From: Archivesica marissinica | Lineage: Eukaryota > Mollusca > Bivalvia > Venerida > Vesicomyidae | NCBI GenBank assembly: GCA_014843695.1 | Contig: CM026401.1 | Span: 47,323,632 to 47,387,631, forward strand | Direction: 5' to 3' | Length of the DNA stretch: 64,000 nucleotides | Part shown: piece by piece, positions 1 to 11,335 of the stretch | Position numbering within the stretch: position 1 is the stretch's first letter | Layout of the letters: each line of letters opens with the position of its first letter | The notes under the pieces: generated by a model | Databases searched by the model: none | What the model saw: only the letters and a program-made list of their open reading frames with translations | What the model was told of the DNA's origin: nothing | Made by a program: the position numbers and the translations under genes

Positions 1-3000
1 GTATCTAGCATTCGTCCGTATTGGTAAATGTCCATATATACACACAATGTATCTAGCATTCGTCCGTATTGGTAAATGTCCATATATACACACAATGTAT
101 CTAGCATTCGTCCGTATTGGTAAATGTCCATATATACACACAATGTATCTAGCATTCGTCCGTATTGGTAAATGTCCATATATACACACAATGTATCTAG
201 CATTCGTCCGTATTGGTAAATGTCCATATATACACACAATGTATCTAGCATTCGTCCGTATTGGTAAATGTCCATATATACACACAATGTATCTAGCATT
301 CGTCCGTATTGGTAAATGTCCATATATACACAATGTATCTAGCATTCGTCCGTATTGGTAAATGTCCATATATACACACAATGTATCTAGCATTCGTCCG
401 TATTGGTAAATGTCCATATATATACACAATGTATCTAGCATTCGTCCGTATTGGTAAATGTCCATATATACACACAATGTATCTAGCATTCGTCCGTATT
501 GGTAAATGTCCATATATACACAATGTATCTAGCATTCGTCCGTATTGGTAAATGTCCATATATACACACAATGTATCTAGCATTCGTCCGTATTGGTAAA
601 TGTCCATATATATACACAATGTATCTAGCATTCGTCCGTATTGGTAAATGTCCATATATACACACAATGTATCTAGCATTCGTCCGTATTGGTAAATGTC
701 CATATATACACACAATGTATCTAGCATTCGTCCGTATTGGTAAATGTCCATATATATACACAATGTATCTAGCATTCGTCCGTATTGGTAAATGTCCATA
801 TATATACACAATGTATCTAGCATTCGTCCGTATTGGTAAATGTCCATATATACACACAATGTATCTAGCATTCGTCCGTATTGGTAAATGTCCATATATA
901 CACACAATGTATCTAGCATTCGTCCGTATTGGTAAATGTCCATATATACACACAATGTATCTAGCATTCGTCCGTATTGGTAAATGTCCATATATACACA
1001 CAATGTATCTAGCATTCGTCCGTATTGGTAAATGTCCATATATATACACAATGTATCTAGCATTCGTCCGTATTGGTAAATGTCCATATATACACACAAT
1101 GTATCTAGCATTCGTCCGTATTGGTAAATGTCCATATATACACACAATGTATCTAGCATTCGTCCGTATTGGTAAATGTCCATATATATACACAATGTAT
1201 CTAGCATTCGTCCGTATTGGTAAATGTCCATATATATACACAATGTATCTAGCATTCGTCCGTATTGGTAAATGTCCATATATATACACAATGTATCTAG
1301 CATTCGTCCGTATTGGTAAATGTCCATATATACACACAATGTATCTAGCATTCGTCCGTATTGGTAAATGTCCATATATACACAATGTATCTAGCATTCG
1401 TCCGTATTGGTAAATGTCCATATATACACACAATGTATCTAGCATTCGTCCGTATTGGTAAATGTCCATATATACACAATGTATCTAGCATTCGTCCGTA
1501 TTGGTAAATGTCCATATATACACAATGTATCTAGCATTCGTCCGTATTGGTAAATGTCCATATATATACACAATGTATCTAGCATTCGTCCGTATTGGTA
1601 AATGTCCATATATACACACAATGTATCTAGCATTCGTCCGTATTGGTAAATGTCCATATATACACACAATGTATCTAGCATTCGTCCGTATTGGTAAATG
1701 TCCATATATACACACAATGTATCTAGCATTCGTCCGTATTGGTAAATGTCCATATATACACACAATGTATCTAGCATTCGTCCGTATTGGTAAATGTCCA
1801 TATACACACAATGTATCTAGCATTCGTCCGTATTGGTAAATGTCCATATACACACAATGTATCTAGCATTCGTCCGTATTGGTAAATGTCCATATACACA
1901 CAATGTATCTAGCATTCGTCCGTATTGGTAAATGTCCATATACACACAATGTATCTAGCATTCGTCCGTATTGGTAAATGTCCATATACACACAATGTAT
2001 CTAGCATTCGTCCGTATTGGTAAATGTCCATATACACACAATGTATCTAGCATTCGTCCGTATTGGTAAATGTCCATATACACACAATGTATCTAGCATT
2101 CGTCCGTATTGGTAAATGTCCATATACACACAATGTATCTAGCATTCGTCCGTATTGGTAAATGTCCATATACACACAATGTATCTAGCATTCGTCCGTA
2201 TTGGTAAATGTCCATATACACACAATGTATCTAGCATTCGTCCGTATTGGTAAATGTCCATATACACACAATGTATCTAGCATTCGTCCGTATTGGTAAA
2301 TGTCCATATACACACAATGTATCTAGCATTCGTCCGTATTGGTAAATGTCCATATATACACACAATGTATCTAGCATTCGTCCGTATTGGTAAATGTCCA
2401 TATATACACACAATGTATCTAGCATTCGTCCGTATTGGTAAATGTCCATATATACACACAATGTATCTAGCATTCGTCCGTATTGGTAAATGTCCATATA
2501 TACACACAATGTATCTAGCATTCGTCCGTATTGGTAAATGTCCATATATACACACAATGTATCTAGCATTCGTCCGTATTGGTAAATGTCCATATATACA
2601 CACAATGTATCTAGCATTCGTCCGTATTGGTAAATGTCCATATATACACAATGTATCTAGCATTCGTCCGTATTGGTAAATGTCCATATATACACACAAT
2701 GTATCTAGCATTCGTCCGTATTGGTAAATGTCCATATATACACACAATGTATCTAGCATTCGTCCGTATTGGTAAATGTCCATATATACACACAATGTAT
2801 CTAGCATTCGTCCGTATTGGTAAATGTCCATATATACACAATGTATCTAGCATTCGTCCGTATTGGTAAATGTCCATATATACACACAATGTATCTAGCA
2901 TTCGTCCGTATTGGTAAATGTCCATATATATACACAATGTATCTAGCATTCGTCCGTATTGGTAAATGTCCATATATATACACAATGTATCTAGCATTCG

Positions 3001-3950
3001 TCCGTATTGGTAAATGTCCATATATAAACACAATGTATCTAGCATTCGTCCGTATTGGTAAATGTCCATATATAAACACAATGTATCTAGCATTCGTCCG
3101 TATTGGTAAATGTCCATATATACACACAATGTATCTAGCATTCGTCCGTATTGGTAAATGTCCATATATACACACAATGTATCTAGCATTCGTCCGTATT
3201 GGTAAATGTCCATATATACACACAATGTATCTAGCATTCGTCCGTATTGGTAAATGTCCATATATACACACAATGTATCTAGCATTCGTCCGTATTGGTA
3301 AATGTCCATATATACACACAATGTATCTAGCATTCGTCCGTATTGGTAAATGTCCATATATACACACAATGTATCTAGCATTCGTCCGTATTGGTAAATG
3401 TCCATATATACACACAATGTATCTAGCATTCGTCCGTATTGGTAAATGTCCATATATACACACAATGTATCTAGCATTCGTCCGTATTGGTAAATGTCCA
3501 TATATACACACAATGTATCTAGCATTCGTCCGTATTGGTAAATGTCCATATATACACAATGTATCTAGCATTCGTCCGTATTGGTAAATGTCCATATATA
3601 CACACAATGTATCTAGCATTCGTCCGTATTGGTAAATGTCCATATATACACACAATGTATCTAGCATTCGTCCGTATTGGTAAATGTCCATATATACACA
3701 CACTGTATCTAGCATTCGTCCGTATTGGTAAATGTCCATATATACACACAATGTATCTAGCATTCGTCCGTATTGGTAAATGTCCATATATACACACACT
3801 GTATCTAGCATTCGTCCGTATTGGTAAATGTCCATATATACACACAATGTATCTAGCATTCGTCCGTATTGGTAAATGTCCATATATACACACAATGTAT
3901 CTAGCATTCGTCCGTATTGGTAAATGTCCATATACACACACTGTATCTAC
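1..3950. repeat. Satellite array, 48/46-bp unit
   Basis: About 83 tandem copies of a unit beginning GTATCTAGCATTCG and ending in a (TA)n(CA)n stretch. Most units are 48 bp. Units missing one dinucleotide in the TATATACACACA stretch are 46 bp. A solid block of 46-bp units runs from about 1795 to 2345. Two units have AAACACA and a few have CTGTATC instead of ATGTATC. The array continues past the left edge of the window. The many open frames here follow from the 48-bp period and are not genes. Confidence 0.97.
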
Positions 3951-3984
3951 CATGGATATATTATATTTTGTGCTACATATGTTT

Positions 3985-4337
3985 GTGTTTTACGTTTATT
4001 TAACGTCGCTACCGGTTGCCCATATGAGCGAAGCCTCCTGAAGAGATTAGTCATTTTAGGATCAGACTGGGGATCGAATCTGCTACCCCTGGATTACCAG
4101 TCAAGCGTGTTACCACTGGACTACATATCCGTATGTATGCAATGTACCACTGCTAATTGTATTAGGGTCAGACGGGGGATCGAACCTGCGATCCCTGGAT
4201 TTCCAGTCCAGCGTGTTACCACTGGACTATAGATCCGTCTGTATGCAATGTACCACTGTTAATTGTATTAGGGTCAGACGGGGGATCGAACCTGCGATCC
4301 CTGGATTACCAGTCCAGCGTGTTACCACTGAGCTATG
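3985..4337 (-). mobile_element. tRNA-derived SINE (family 1) with three tandem tRNA-like heads
   Basis: Read on the minus strand, this has a tRNA-like head with a B-box-like GGTTCGATCCCC and a tail containing CTCATATGGGCAACCGGTAGCGAC. The head is present three times at a period of about 108 bp (near 4058-4128, 4166-4236 and 4274-4337). The usual central body is deleted. Anticodon-loop positions differ between heads, so these are SINE heads rather than tRNA genes. It ends about 20 bp from a CNBD2-like exon. Confidence 0.8.
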
Positions 4338-4358
4338 TTTGGTGTTATACATACTCAC

Positions 4359-4428
4359 CTGACATGACAATGAAGAGATGCTCTGTCACGTCACCCTGTG
4401 CGAGTAGCACCCTGTTCGCTGGATACTC
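4359..4428 (-). CDS. CNBD2-like exon (70 bp, internal, second CNB domain start)
   Basis: On the minus strand the acceptor ATCTTTCCAG precedes GAGTATCC and the donor GTGAGTAT follows. It encodes EYPANRVLLAQGDVTEHL and then FIVMS, plus one base of the next codon. This continues the frame of the 7888-8641 exon exactly (phase 0 to phase 0) and is a typical first strand of a cyclic-nucleotide-binding fold. It is too short for ordinary ORF finding; splice sites and the motif support it. Confidence 0.75.
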
Positions 4429-7400
4429 CTGGAAAGATGGCACAAGCAAATTGGATAAGTATATAGCGTGTAGCGCAGTGGATGCGCGTTCGCCTCAGGT
4501 GCGAAAGGTCCGGAGTTCGAGCCCCGCTGGAGCCGTTACGATTGTGCCCTTAGGCAAGGCATTTAAATTCCACGTTACCTCTTCTCTCTCCCTCGTGGCG
4601 ATGGATTCCATCAGGAATAAGGTCTCGAGAGTGATTAATATAAGTTGTAAGAACTTGATTCGCAATCGAGCTAAAATAAATTTGTATAAACTAATTTGGA
4701 TAAGTACGAACGATCGGTGGTAACATTCATTCGCTATTTCTTCATTTCAAATTCAAGAATTCGTGAAATCATGGGTGTATGTTTATGTTGGGAATGTGTG
4801 CGCGTGTGCGCCATGCGTACAGATTCCCAATCGTACATACGTTACACGCGTGGGTGTAGATATATGCCCACAAACGGGCTCAATTCCACTCGGGTAGGGT
4901 GTATCTATGTGCGCCTGAGATACTTTACTAAATTTTAATACAAGATGATTATATTTAGTCCAATCATTTAGTTGTATAATATACTCGCCACCGCCTAATG
5001 CATGTGGGCGAGTAATACAATTGTTTTAGTGAGTTGAGATACAGCTACTATTATATCACAAAAAGATCATGTTTAATGTTTTGGACAATAACATACATAA
5101 AATAAAGTATGTATACATGATACATGCATGCTGGAATATGTGTACAGCGGTTGGTAGGGACATGCTACATACATGCTTGAATATGTGTACAGCGGTTGGT
5201 AGGGACATGATACATGCATGCTGGAATATGTTTACAGCGGTTGATAGGGACATGGTATATACATGCTTGAATATGTGTACAGCGGTTGATAGGGACACGA
5301 TACATGCATGCTTGAATATGTGTACAGCGGTTGGTAGGGACATGCTACATACATGCTGGAATATGTGTACAGCGGTTGGTAGGGACATGATACATACATG
5401 CTGGAATATGTGTACAGCGGTTGGTAGGGACATGATACACGCATGCTGGAATATGTGTACAGCGGTTGATAGGGACATGGTACATACATGCTTGAATATG
5501 TGTACAGCGGTTGGTAGGGCCATGCTACATACATGCTTGAATATGTGTACAGCGGTTGGTAGGGACATGCTACATACATGCTTGAATATGTGTACAGCGG
5601 TTGGTAGGGACATGCTACATACATGCTGGAATATGTGTACAGCGGTTGGTAGGGACATGGTACATACATGCTTGAATATGTGTACAGCGGTTGGTAGGGA
5701 CATGGTACATACATGCTTGAATATGTGTACAGCGGTTGGTAGGGACATGGTACATACATGCTTGAATATGTGTACAGCGGTTGGTAGGGACATGGTACAT
5801 ACATGCTGGAATATGTGTACAGCGGTTGGTAGGGACATCCTACATACATGCATGAATATGTGTACAGCGGTTGGTAGGGACATGCTACATACATGCTTGA
5901 ATATGTGTACAGCGGTTGGTAGGGACATGATGCATACATGCATGAATATGTGTATAGCGGTTGGTAGGGACACGATACATACATGCTTGAATATGTGTAC
6001 AGCGGTTGGTAGGGACACGATACATACATGCTGGAATATGTGTACAACGGTTGATAGGGACACGATACATGCATGCTTGAATATGTGTACAGCGGTTGGT
6101 AGGGACACGATACATACATGCTGGAATATGTGTACAACGGTTGATAGGGACACGATACATGCATGCTTGAATATGTGTACAGCGGTTGGTAGGGACATGA
6201 TACATGCATGCTTGAATATGTGTACAGCGGTTGGTAGGGACATGGTACATACATGCTGGAATATGTGTACAGCGGTTGGTAGGGACATGCTACATACATG
6301 CTTGAATATGTGTACAGCGGTTGATAGGGACATGATACATGCATGCTTGAATATGTGTATAGCGGTTGATAGGGACATGGTACATACATGCTGGAATATG
6401 TGCATAGCGGTTGATAGGGACATGCTACATACATGCTGGAATATGTGTATAGCGGTTGATAGGGACATGGTACATACATGCTGGAATATGTGTACAGCGG
6501 TTGATAGGGGATGTTTCCCCGAGCCCCTTCACACCTATTACGGGGGTAGTAAATGGGGTTACCCATATTAGGGCATGCAATTGAAAAAAAACCCGTACAT
6601 TTCATGGCGTAACCCTACATTCCATATGAACTAAAATGCTGGCACGTATAATGCACGTCACGTGTTATAGCGACAAATCGATTTTCCATTTAACTACTGA
6701 TTAAAAACATATTAAACTTCAGTATGCTACATGAATACTATACGATCTCGAAAGAGGCGCACTGAGGTGTCATATGATCTAAAGTGATGTACGATTAACG
6801 TAGTGGTTACCGAACACGCTCCTTCCCGGCACACCAATGCAACAATGGTTCGATCCTTTGACCGGAAACTTGAGAATATGAGATGGTATATGTGATTGCC
6901 AAATCGGATAGGTGGTTTTTTCTACGAATACTCCGGTTTCTATATTCCTCCCACGCGAATGGCCGCATACACTTTTAACCGCGCCAACGACAGTGATTAA
7001 TATATGTTATTTAAGCTTGTTTATCAATTGTTGTAAAATAAATATAGAGCTTATACTGTAAAAATAGCTGCAGGTAGAAGTTATTAAGAATTAGTACTAA
7101 TAGTTATGCTATTATTACTAGTATAATTGAATCATGTTTATATTTGTATATAAAACAAGCAATAACATATGATTAAACTAAGCTGACCCTGAAGGCTGCC
7201 AGGAAGTATATATATACAGTCTACATCCGTTATGTCGAATTCCGTCGGACCGAACAAAATACTTCGACATTTCCGAAGTTTGACTTAACGAAATTCGATA
7301 TAAACGGAGCCAGTTATATGTAAACTGATAGTGTCTGAAACGGGACTTTGATCCGACTTCGAGATAGCCGGATAATTCGACATAACCGACTTTGACATAA

Positions 7401-8641
7401 CAGATGTAGACTGTATATATACTTTATAGATAGAGTAAATCTTGCTAGAAAGACCATGTCTATTATAAATGATACTACTTGTATTAAGAGGCACTACTTC
7501 AATTCATGTGTTTGTTGTCAAGGAACACACTGACAGCTATTAAGAGATCATGCCTGCTTAGAGACCGCTTTTTGCTTTGTGGAAGTCGTGATAGCGCAGT
7601 GGATGCGCGTTCGCTTCAGGTGCGAAAGGACCGGAGTTAGAGCCCCGCTGGAGCCGTTACGATTGTGCCCTTAGGCAAAGCATTTAAATTCCACGTTGCC
7701 TCTTCTCTCTCCCTCGTGGCGATGAATTCCATCAGGAATGAGGTCTCGAGAGTGATTAACATAAGTTGTAAGAACTTGTTTCGCAATCGAGCTAAAATAA
7801 ATTTGTATAAACTAGCTTTTTGCCTTTCCCTGTGGTGGTCTTTTAATACAAGTTTGACTGTAAATCTAGAACATGTGGACTATTTACCTGGATGTTCAGT
7901 TTATGTAAAATCTTTTCCCGTACTTCCTCCGAAACTTGTGCCAAAAAACTGTGACTAGAAATGTATTCCCGTTTTCTCTCGACTATCAGACATGTTGCCC
8001 TTTGCATTAGTTTGTGGAACCGTTGTCTATCTACTCGTATAAACTGTGTTAGTTCTTTTGTATAAATAGTTGCGGGTGGGGCAAGGTCCTCCGTGGGGCC
8101 TTCTGAACTGACAAGCCCCAGATATTCCCCCGTACCGTGACTGTATATAATATTTGCTTGGTACACCTTTCTGGACTGTGTCGCTCTTAAGTCATATGTC
8201 ACTTCAACTGCTCCGTTTAGAATATAATAACAAGCTAGGTTGTCTTCCCATGGTTTGGTTGGCACATATTCAAACGCCTTGTACATTTCGTATGAAACCA
8301 CCTTACTTAAAACATCTTTCACAAAGTCATGTCCCTTGTGGATAAGTTTTAGACCATTCACAACGCATCTTAGACATAGTACTTCCGTTTTAGTCAGCAG
8401 TGAATGTAGATCACAGTTTTCATTGGTTGACGCGTTTATTGCCATTAAGCGTCGTGCTTCGCTCGTTATGATCACAGCACCTTGAGAAGCAAACAGGCGT
8501 TTGTTGAAAACTGGAGCAGTATCTTTCTTTTCATCTTCGTGTTCTGGCTCGGCAATAGACGTTTCGATCTGTTGGTAATATTTGGCATCTTCCTCGAATG
8601 TTTTTGCATCCTTTGCGGCTCGAACTAACGCAAACATGTCC
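4359..8641 (-). CDS. Cyclic nucleotide-binding domain protein, CNBD2-like (partial gene, two exons in window)
   Basis: Gene-level entry on the minus strand: exon 8641-7888, then exon 4428-4359. Joined, they encode about 274 residues in one frame, ending in the first base of a further codon. The first exon contains a cyclic-nucleotide-binding (CNB) fold with YYILNGAVEVTYD and GPTEDLAPPATIYTKEL. The second opens another CNB domain with LLAQGDVTEHLFIVMS. Two successive CNB domains and the wording of the first match what I recall of the CNBD2 family, which is linked to cAMP binding and sperm function in mammals. The upstream exon or exons lie to the right and the downstream exons lie beyond the left edge; I could not find them. 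The 3.5-kb intron contains SINEs, a MITE and a 45-bp array. A different CNB-domain protein is possible. Confidence 0.72.
4467..4694 (+). mobile_element. tRNA-derived SINE, family 2
   Basis: The head has an A-box-like TAGCGCAGTGG and a B-box-like GAGTTCGAGCCCC. The body has CCTTAGGCAAGGCATTTAAA and CTCTCTCCCTCGTGGCGATG. The tail has GTGATTAATATAAGTTGTAA and TTCGCAATCGAGC and ends ATAAACTA. The full-length copy sits in the intron of the CNBD2-like gene. The same structure recurs nine more times in the window. Confidence 0.9.
4695..5116. other. Intronic sequence, nothing recognised
   Basis: AT-rich sequence within the CNBD2-like intron. I see no exon, RNA gene or clear repeat here. Confidence 0.5.
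5117..6508. repeat. Tandem array, 45-bp unit, about 31 copies
   Basis: The unit contains GAATATGTGTACAGCGGTTG then GTAGGGACATG and TACATACATG. Every copy I followed is exactly 45 bp, with substitutions at about six positions and no indels. Because 45 is a multiple of three, open frames of 450-500 codons appear on both strands. The common differences (TTG/TGG/ATG, GGT/GAT, ATG/ACG) would all change amino acids, so I treat it as non-coding. Confidence 0.95.
6509..6789. other. Unassigned unique-looking sequence
   Basis: Sequence between the 45-bp array and a degenerate SINE. No gene or repeat is recognised. Confidence 0.5.
6790..7046 (+). mobile_element. Degenerate tRNA-derived SINE, family 3
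   Basis: A diverged copy of the family seen intact at 63779. A head remnant (TAGTGGTTA, GGTTCGATCC) is followed by a core resembling TCTCCGGGTACTCCGGTTTC and a tail GTGATTAATATATGTTATTT. The core motif is of a type I recall as conserved among metazoan SINEs; I do not assign the named domain. Confidence 0.75.
7215..7415. mobile_element. MITE with TA target duplication (mariner/Tc1-like ends)
   Basis: A 201-bp element (TA duplications included) whose ends are inverted copies: TACAGTCTACATCCGTTATG on the left, and GACATAACAGATGTAGACTG followed by TA on the right. Both ends are flanked by TA. The inner parts of the arms repeat TTCGACATA motifs. No transposase is present. A degraded relative lies at 60692-60877. 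Confidence 0.8.
7581..7815 (+). mobile_element. tRNA-derived SINE, family 2
   Basis: Full-length copy starting GGAAGTCGTGATAGCGCAGT and ending ATAAACTAG, about 70 bp from the 3' end of the CNBD2-like exon, within the intron. Structure as in the copy at 4467. Confidence 0.9.
7888..8641 (-). CDS. CNBD2-like exon (754 bp, internal)
   Basis: On the minus strand a pyrimidine-rich acceptor, TTTCATTTTTCAG, precedes 8641 and a GTAAAT donor follows 7888. The exon starts with one base completing a codon, then 251 codons, and ends in phase 0 after CAG. Residues 1-100 are charged and helical-looking. Residues about 110-215 form the CNB domain (YYILNGAVEVTYD at 138-150, LAPPATIYTKEL at 186-197). The rest is a basic helix ending KLNIQ. 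No stop or frameshift is seen. An apparent ATG 23 bases upstream lies inside the intron. Confidence 0.78.
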
Positions 8642-8887
8642 CTGAAAAATGAAAGAAAAGTCATTATATCTCTATCACAAACATTGGGTATTTAGCCCTA
8701 GTATAGTCTCCAATTGTTTGGACTTGTTTGTCAACTTCCGTGGTAGATTGGTTACGGTCGCTGACTTGCATACCACTGTAACCTATACTCACTGATGGTC
8801 ATAGGTACGAACCCCGTGTCTCTTTATATTTGTTGGCAGTTTCTTACGGAGGTTGGTGCACAAAGTACAAGCTAACCGTTGGAGCCT
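8642..8887. other. Intron flank with the head end of a dispersed repeat
   Basis: From about 8848 the sequence contains CTTACGGAGGTTGGTGCAC and CTAACCGTTGGAGCCTG. The same words recur near 36282 and 37135, always next to sequence resembling the family-1 SINE tail. The rest is unassigned. Confidence 0.5.
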
Positions 8888-9617
8888 GTTCAGGAAAGGT
8901 AAACTGCCAGTCGCTCATATGGGCATCCGGTATAGCGATGTTCAGGAAAGGTAAACTGCAAGTCGCTCATATGGGCATCCGGTATAGCGATGTTCAGGAA
9001 TGGTAAATTGCAAGTCGCTCATATGGACATCCGGTATAGCGATGTTCGGGAAAGGTAAACTGCTAGTCGCTCATATGGGCATCCGGTATAGCGATGTTCG
9101 GGAAAGGTAAACTGCCAGTCGCTCATATGGGCATCCGGTATAGCGATGTTCGGGAAAGGTAAACTGCCAGTCGCTCATATGGGCATCCGGTATAGCGATG
9201 TTCAGGAAAGGTAAACTGCCAGTCGCTCATATGGGCATCCGGTATAGCGATGTTCAGGAAAGGTAAACTGCAAGTCGCTCATATGGGCATCCGGTATAGA
9301 GATGTTCAGGAAAGGTAAACTGCAAGTCGCTCATATGGGCATCCGGTATAGCGATGTTCAGGAAAGGTAAACTGCCAGTCGCTCATATGGGCATCCGGTA
9401 TAGCGATGTTCAGGACAGGTAAACTGCAAGTCGCTCATATGGGCATCCGGTATAGCGATGTTCAGGAAAGGTAAACTGCCAGTCGCTCATATGGGCACCC
9501 GGTATAGCGATGTTCAGGACAGGTAAACTGCCAGTCGCTCATATGGGCATCCGGTATAGCGATGTTCAGGAAAGGTAAACTGCCAGTCGCTCATATGGGC
9601 ATCCGGTATAGCGACGT
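8888..9617. repeat. Tandem array, 52-bp unit, 14 copies, built from SINE tail sequence
   Basis: The unit is GTTCAGGAAAGGTAAACTGC followed by CAGTCGCTCATATGGGCATC and CGGTATAGCGAT. The second half matches the family-1 SINE tail (CGCTCATATGGGCAACCGGT then AGCGAC at 13080). The last copy runs into GCGACGTTAAATAAACTTA, the normal end of such a tail. The array therefore looks like an internal amplification of a SINE tail. Confidence 0.93.
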
Positions 9618-9985
9618 TAAATAAACTTAAATATAAATTGTATGGATAAGTTAACAGATGGGTTATAGTAATGGTAGTTATCCATAAAGTGAATAATCTA
9701 AGAGCTGTCAACTAGCTATGGCTAAGCAATATAGACCGCAGAAACTATCACATACGCATATAAATTACCTTATAGGTAATCTATAAAATGCTAAATGTTA
9801 AGTAATCACTTGCAATTTTACGGGTGTATTAGCAAACCTTTATCGACTATCTCTATTCATGTCAAAATCCTTCCCACGTAGCTATTTCCCATTTCTTTCA
9901 AATACACTTCTTCAATTACTAGACTAGTAGCTTCCATTTCCATCTCATTAGTATGTGTAATATTGCATGCTAAAACACATTTGTT
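9618..9985. other. Unassigned AT-rich sequence
   Basis: No gene, RNA or repeat recognised. Confidence 0.5.
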
Positions 9986-10440
9986 ATATATTCGCCAATA
10001 AACATCTCAATAAACATCTAGGTATATATTCGCGAATTAACATCTGAATAAACATTTGAATAAACACCTGGCTGTGTATTCGCCAATTAACATCTGAATA
10101 ACCAACTACCATCTACAAGCCACCTTCACAGACCTTTGCCAATTAACATCTGAATAACCAACTACCATCTACAAGCCAACTTCACAGACCTTTGCAAAAG
10201 GTCTGTGAAGTTGGCTTATAGATGGTAGTTGGTTATTCAGATGTTAATTGGCGAATACACAGCCAGGTGTTTATTCAAATGTATTCAGATGTTAATTAGC
10301 GAATACATACCTAGATGTTTATTGAGATGTTTATTGGCGAATACACAGCCAGCTGTGTATTCAGATGTTTATTGAGATGTGTATTGGCGAATACACAGCC
10401 AGGTGTTTATTCAAATGTTTATTCAGATGTTAATTACTAA
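9986..10440. repeat. Large foldback palindrome
   Basis: The left arm 9987-10195 and right arm 10198-10345 are near-perfect inverted copies meeting at CAGACCTTTGCAAAAGGTCT with a spacer of about 3 bp. The left arm carries a direct duplication of about 61 bp (10077-10137 repeated at 10138 onward), which explains its extra length. Arms contain repeated ATTCGCCAATTAACATCTGA and AATAAACATCT motifs. Partial right-arm repeats continue to 10440. Confidence 0.9.
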
Positions 10441-10488
10441 TGTCAACTTGTATTTCTTTATCGTACTAAGGAGATTGACTCAAAATGT

Positions 10489-10711
10489 GATAGTACAGTG
10501 GATGCGTGTTCGCTTCAGGTGCGAAAGGTCCAGAGTTCGAGTCCCGCTGGAGCTGTTACGAATGTGTCCTTAGGCAAGGCATTGACATTCACGTTGCCTC
10601 TCTCCCTCGTGGCGATGGATTCCATCAGGAATGAGGTCTCGAGAGTGATTAATATAAGTTGTAATAACTTGATTCGCAATCGAGCTAAAAAATAAATTGG
10701 TATAGACTAAA
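10489..10711 (+). mobile_element. tRNA-derived SINE, family 2
   Basis: Slightly shortened copy with the A-box region changed to TAGTACAGTGG. Body and tail are intact, ending in GAGCTAAAAAATAAATTGG. Confidence 0.88.
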
Positions 10712-10840
10712 CTACATTGACTCAATAAGCAATGTTGTTTTCGATGAAATCCATTGCTACAACGTTTGTTATCTAAAGCAGTATCGGTGTATGTTACTTA
10801 TATGTGCAATGAATAAGCTAATTAACTCTTTCCGGGTGTG

Positions 10841-11073
10841 GAGGAGTCGTGATTGCGCAGTCGTAGCCCGTTCGATTCATGTGCGAACGGTCAGGAGTTC
10901 GAGCCCAACTGTAGCCGTTACGAGTGTGCCCTTAGGCAAGGCATTTAAATTACAAAGTGCCTCTTCTCTCTCCCTCGTGGAGATGGATTCTTGACGATGA
11001 GATCTCGAGTGTGATTAATATAAGTTGTATGAACTTGTTTCCGCAATCGAGCTAAAATAAATATATATAGACT
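10841..11073 (+). mobile_element. tRNA-derived SINE, family 2 (diverged)
   Basis: Second copy in the same orientation about 130 bp downstream of the previous one. The head is altered (GATTGCGCAGTCGTAGC), the B-box region is GGAGTTCGAGCCC, and the body and tail are recognisable. Confidence 0.85.
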
Positions 11074-11335
11074 GCTCTAAATACACCGATACAATTCACC
11101 ACTGGCTTCCCATTTACACTGTTCTCATTGTCAGCACCTAAACTTACCAAGTTGTATTGACCACAATTCAAAATATAATCTGATCATAAAACGTATAAGC
11201 AGCATGCGGCTATTGTTCGTACACCGGTTCGTAAAGGAATTCTATCAACACGGTTTCAGATTTACATCCATTTAGATTGAAATGTTCACAGTTACCGTAA
11301 TGCTATTGATCTTACCTGTTTATTACTTTTATAAG
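11074..11335. other. Unassigned sequence
   Basis: No gene or repeat recognised. Confidence 0.5.

Noticed and set aside
1..3950. Telomeric or centromeric identity of the terminal satellite
   Set aside because: No TTAGGG-type repeats, and window position says nothing about chromosome position.
293..3953. Open frames of 100-380 codons on both strands with a repeating MDIYQYGRMLDTLC-type peptide
   Set aside because: They come from a 48-bp satellite unit, multiple of three, open in several frames at once; frames break wherever a 46-bp unit occurs.
4058..4337. Cluster of tRNA genes on the minus strand
   Set aside because: Heads belong to SINEs; anticodon loops drift between copies and no clear tRNA ends are seen.
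5056..6605. Open frames of 457-500 codons on both strands over the 45-bp array
   Set aside because: Open on opposite strands simultaneously; common unit differences would all change amino acids; no start context or splice signals.
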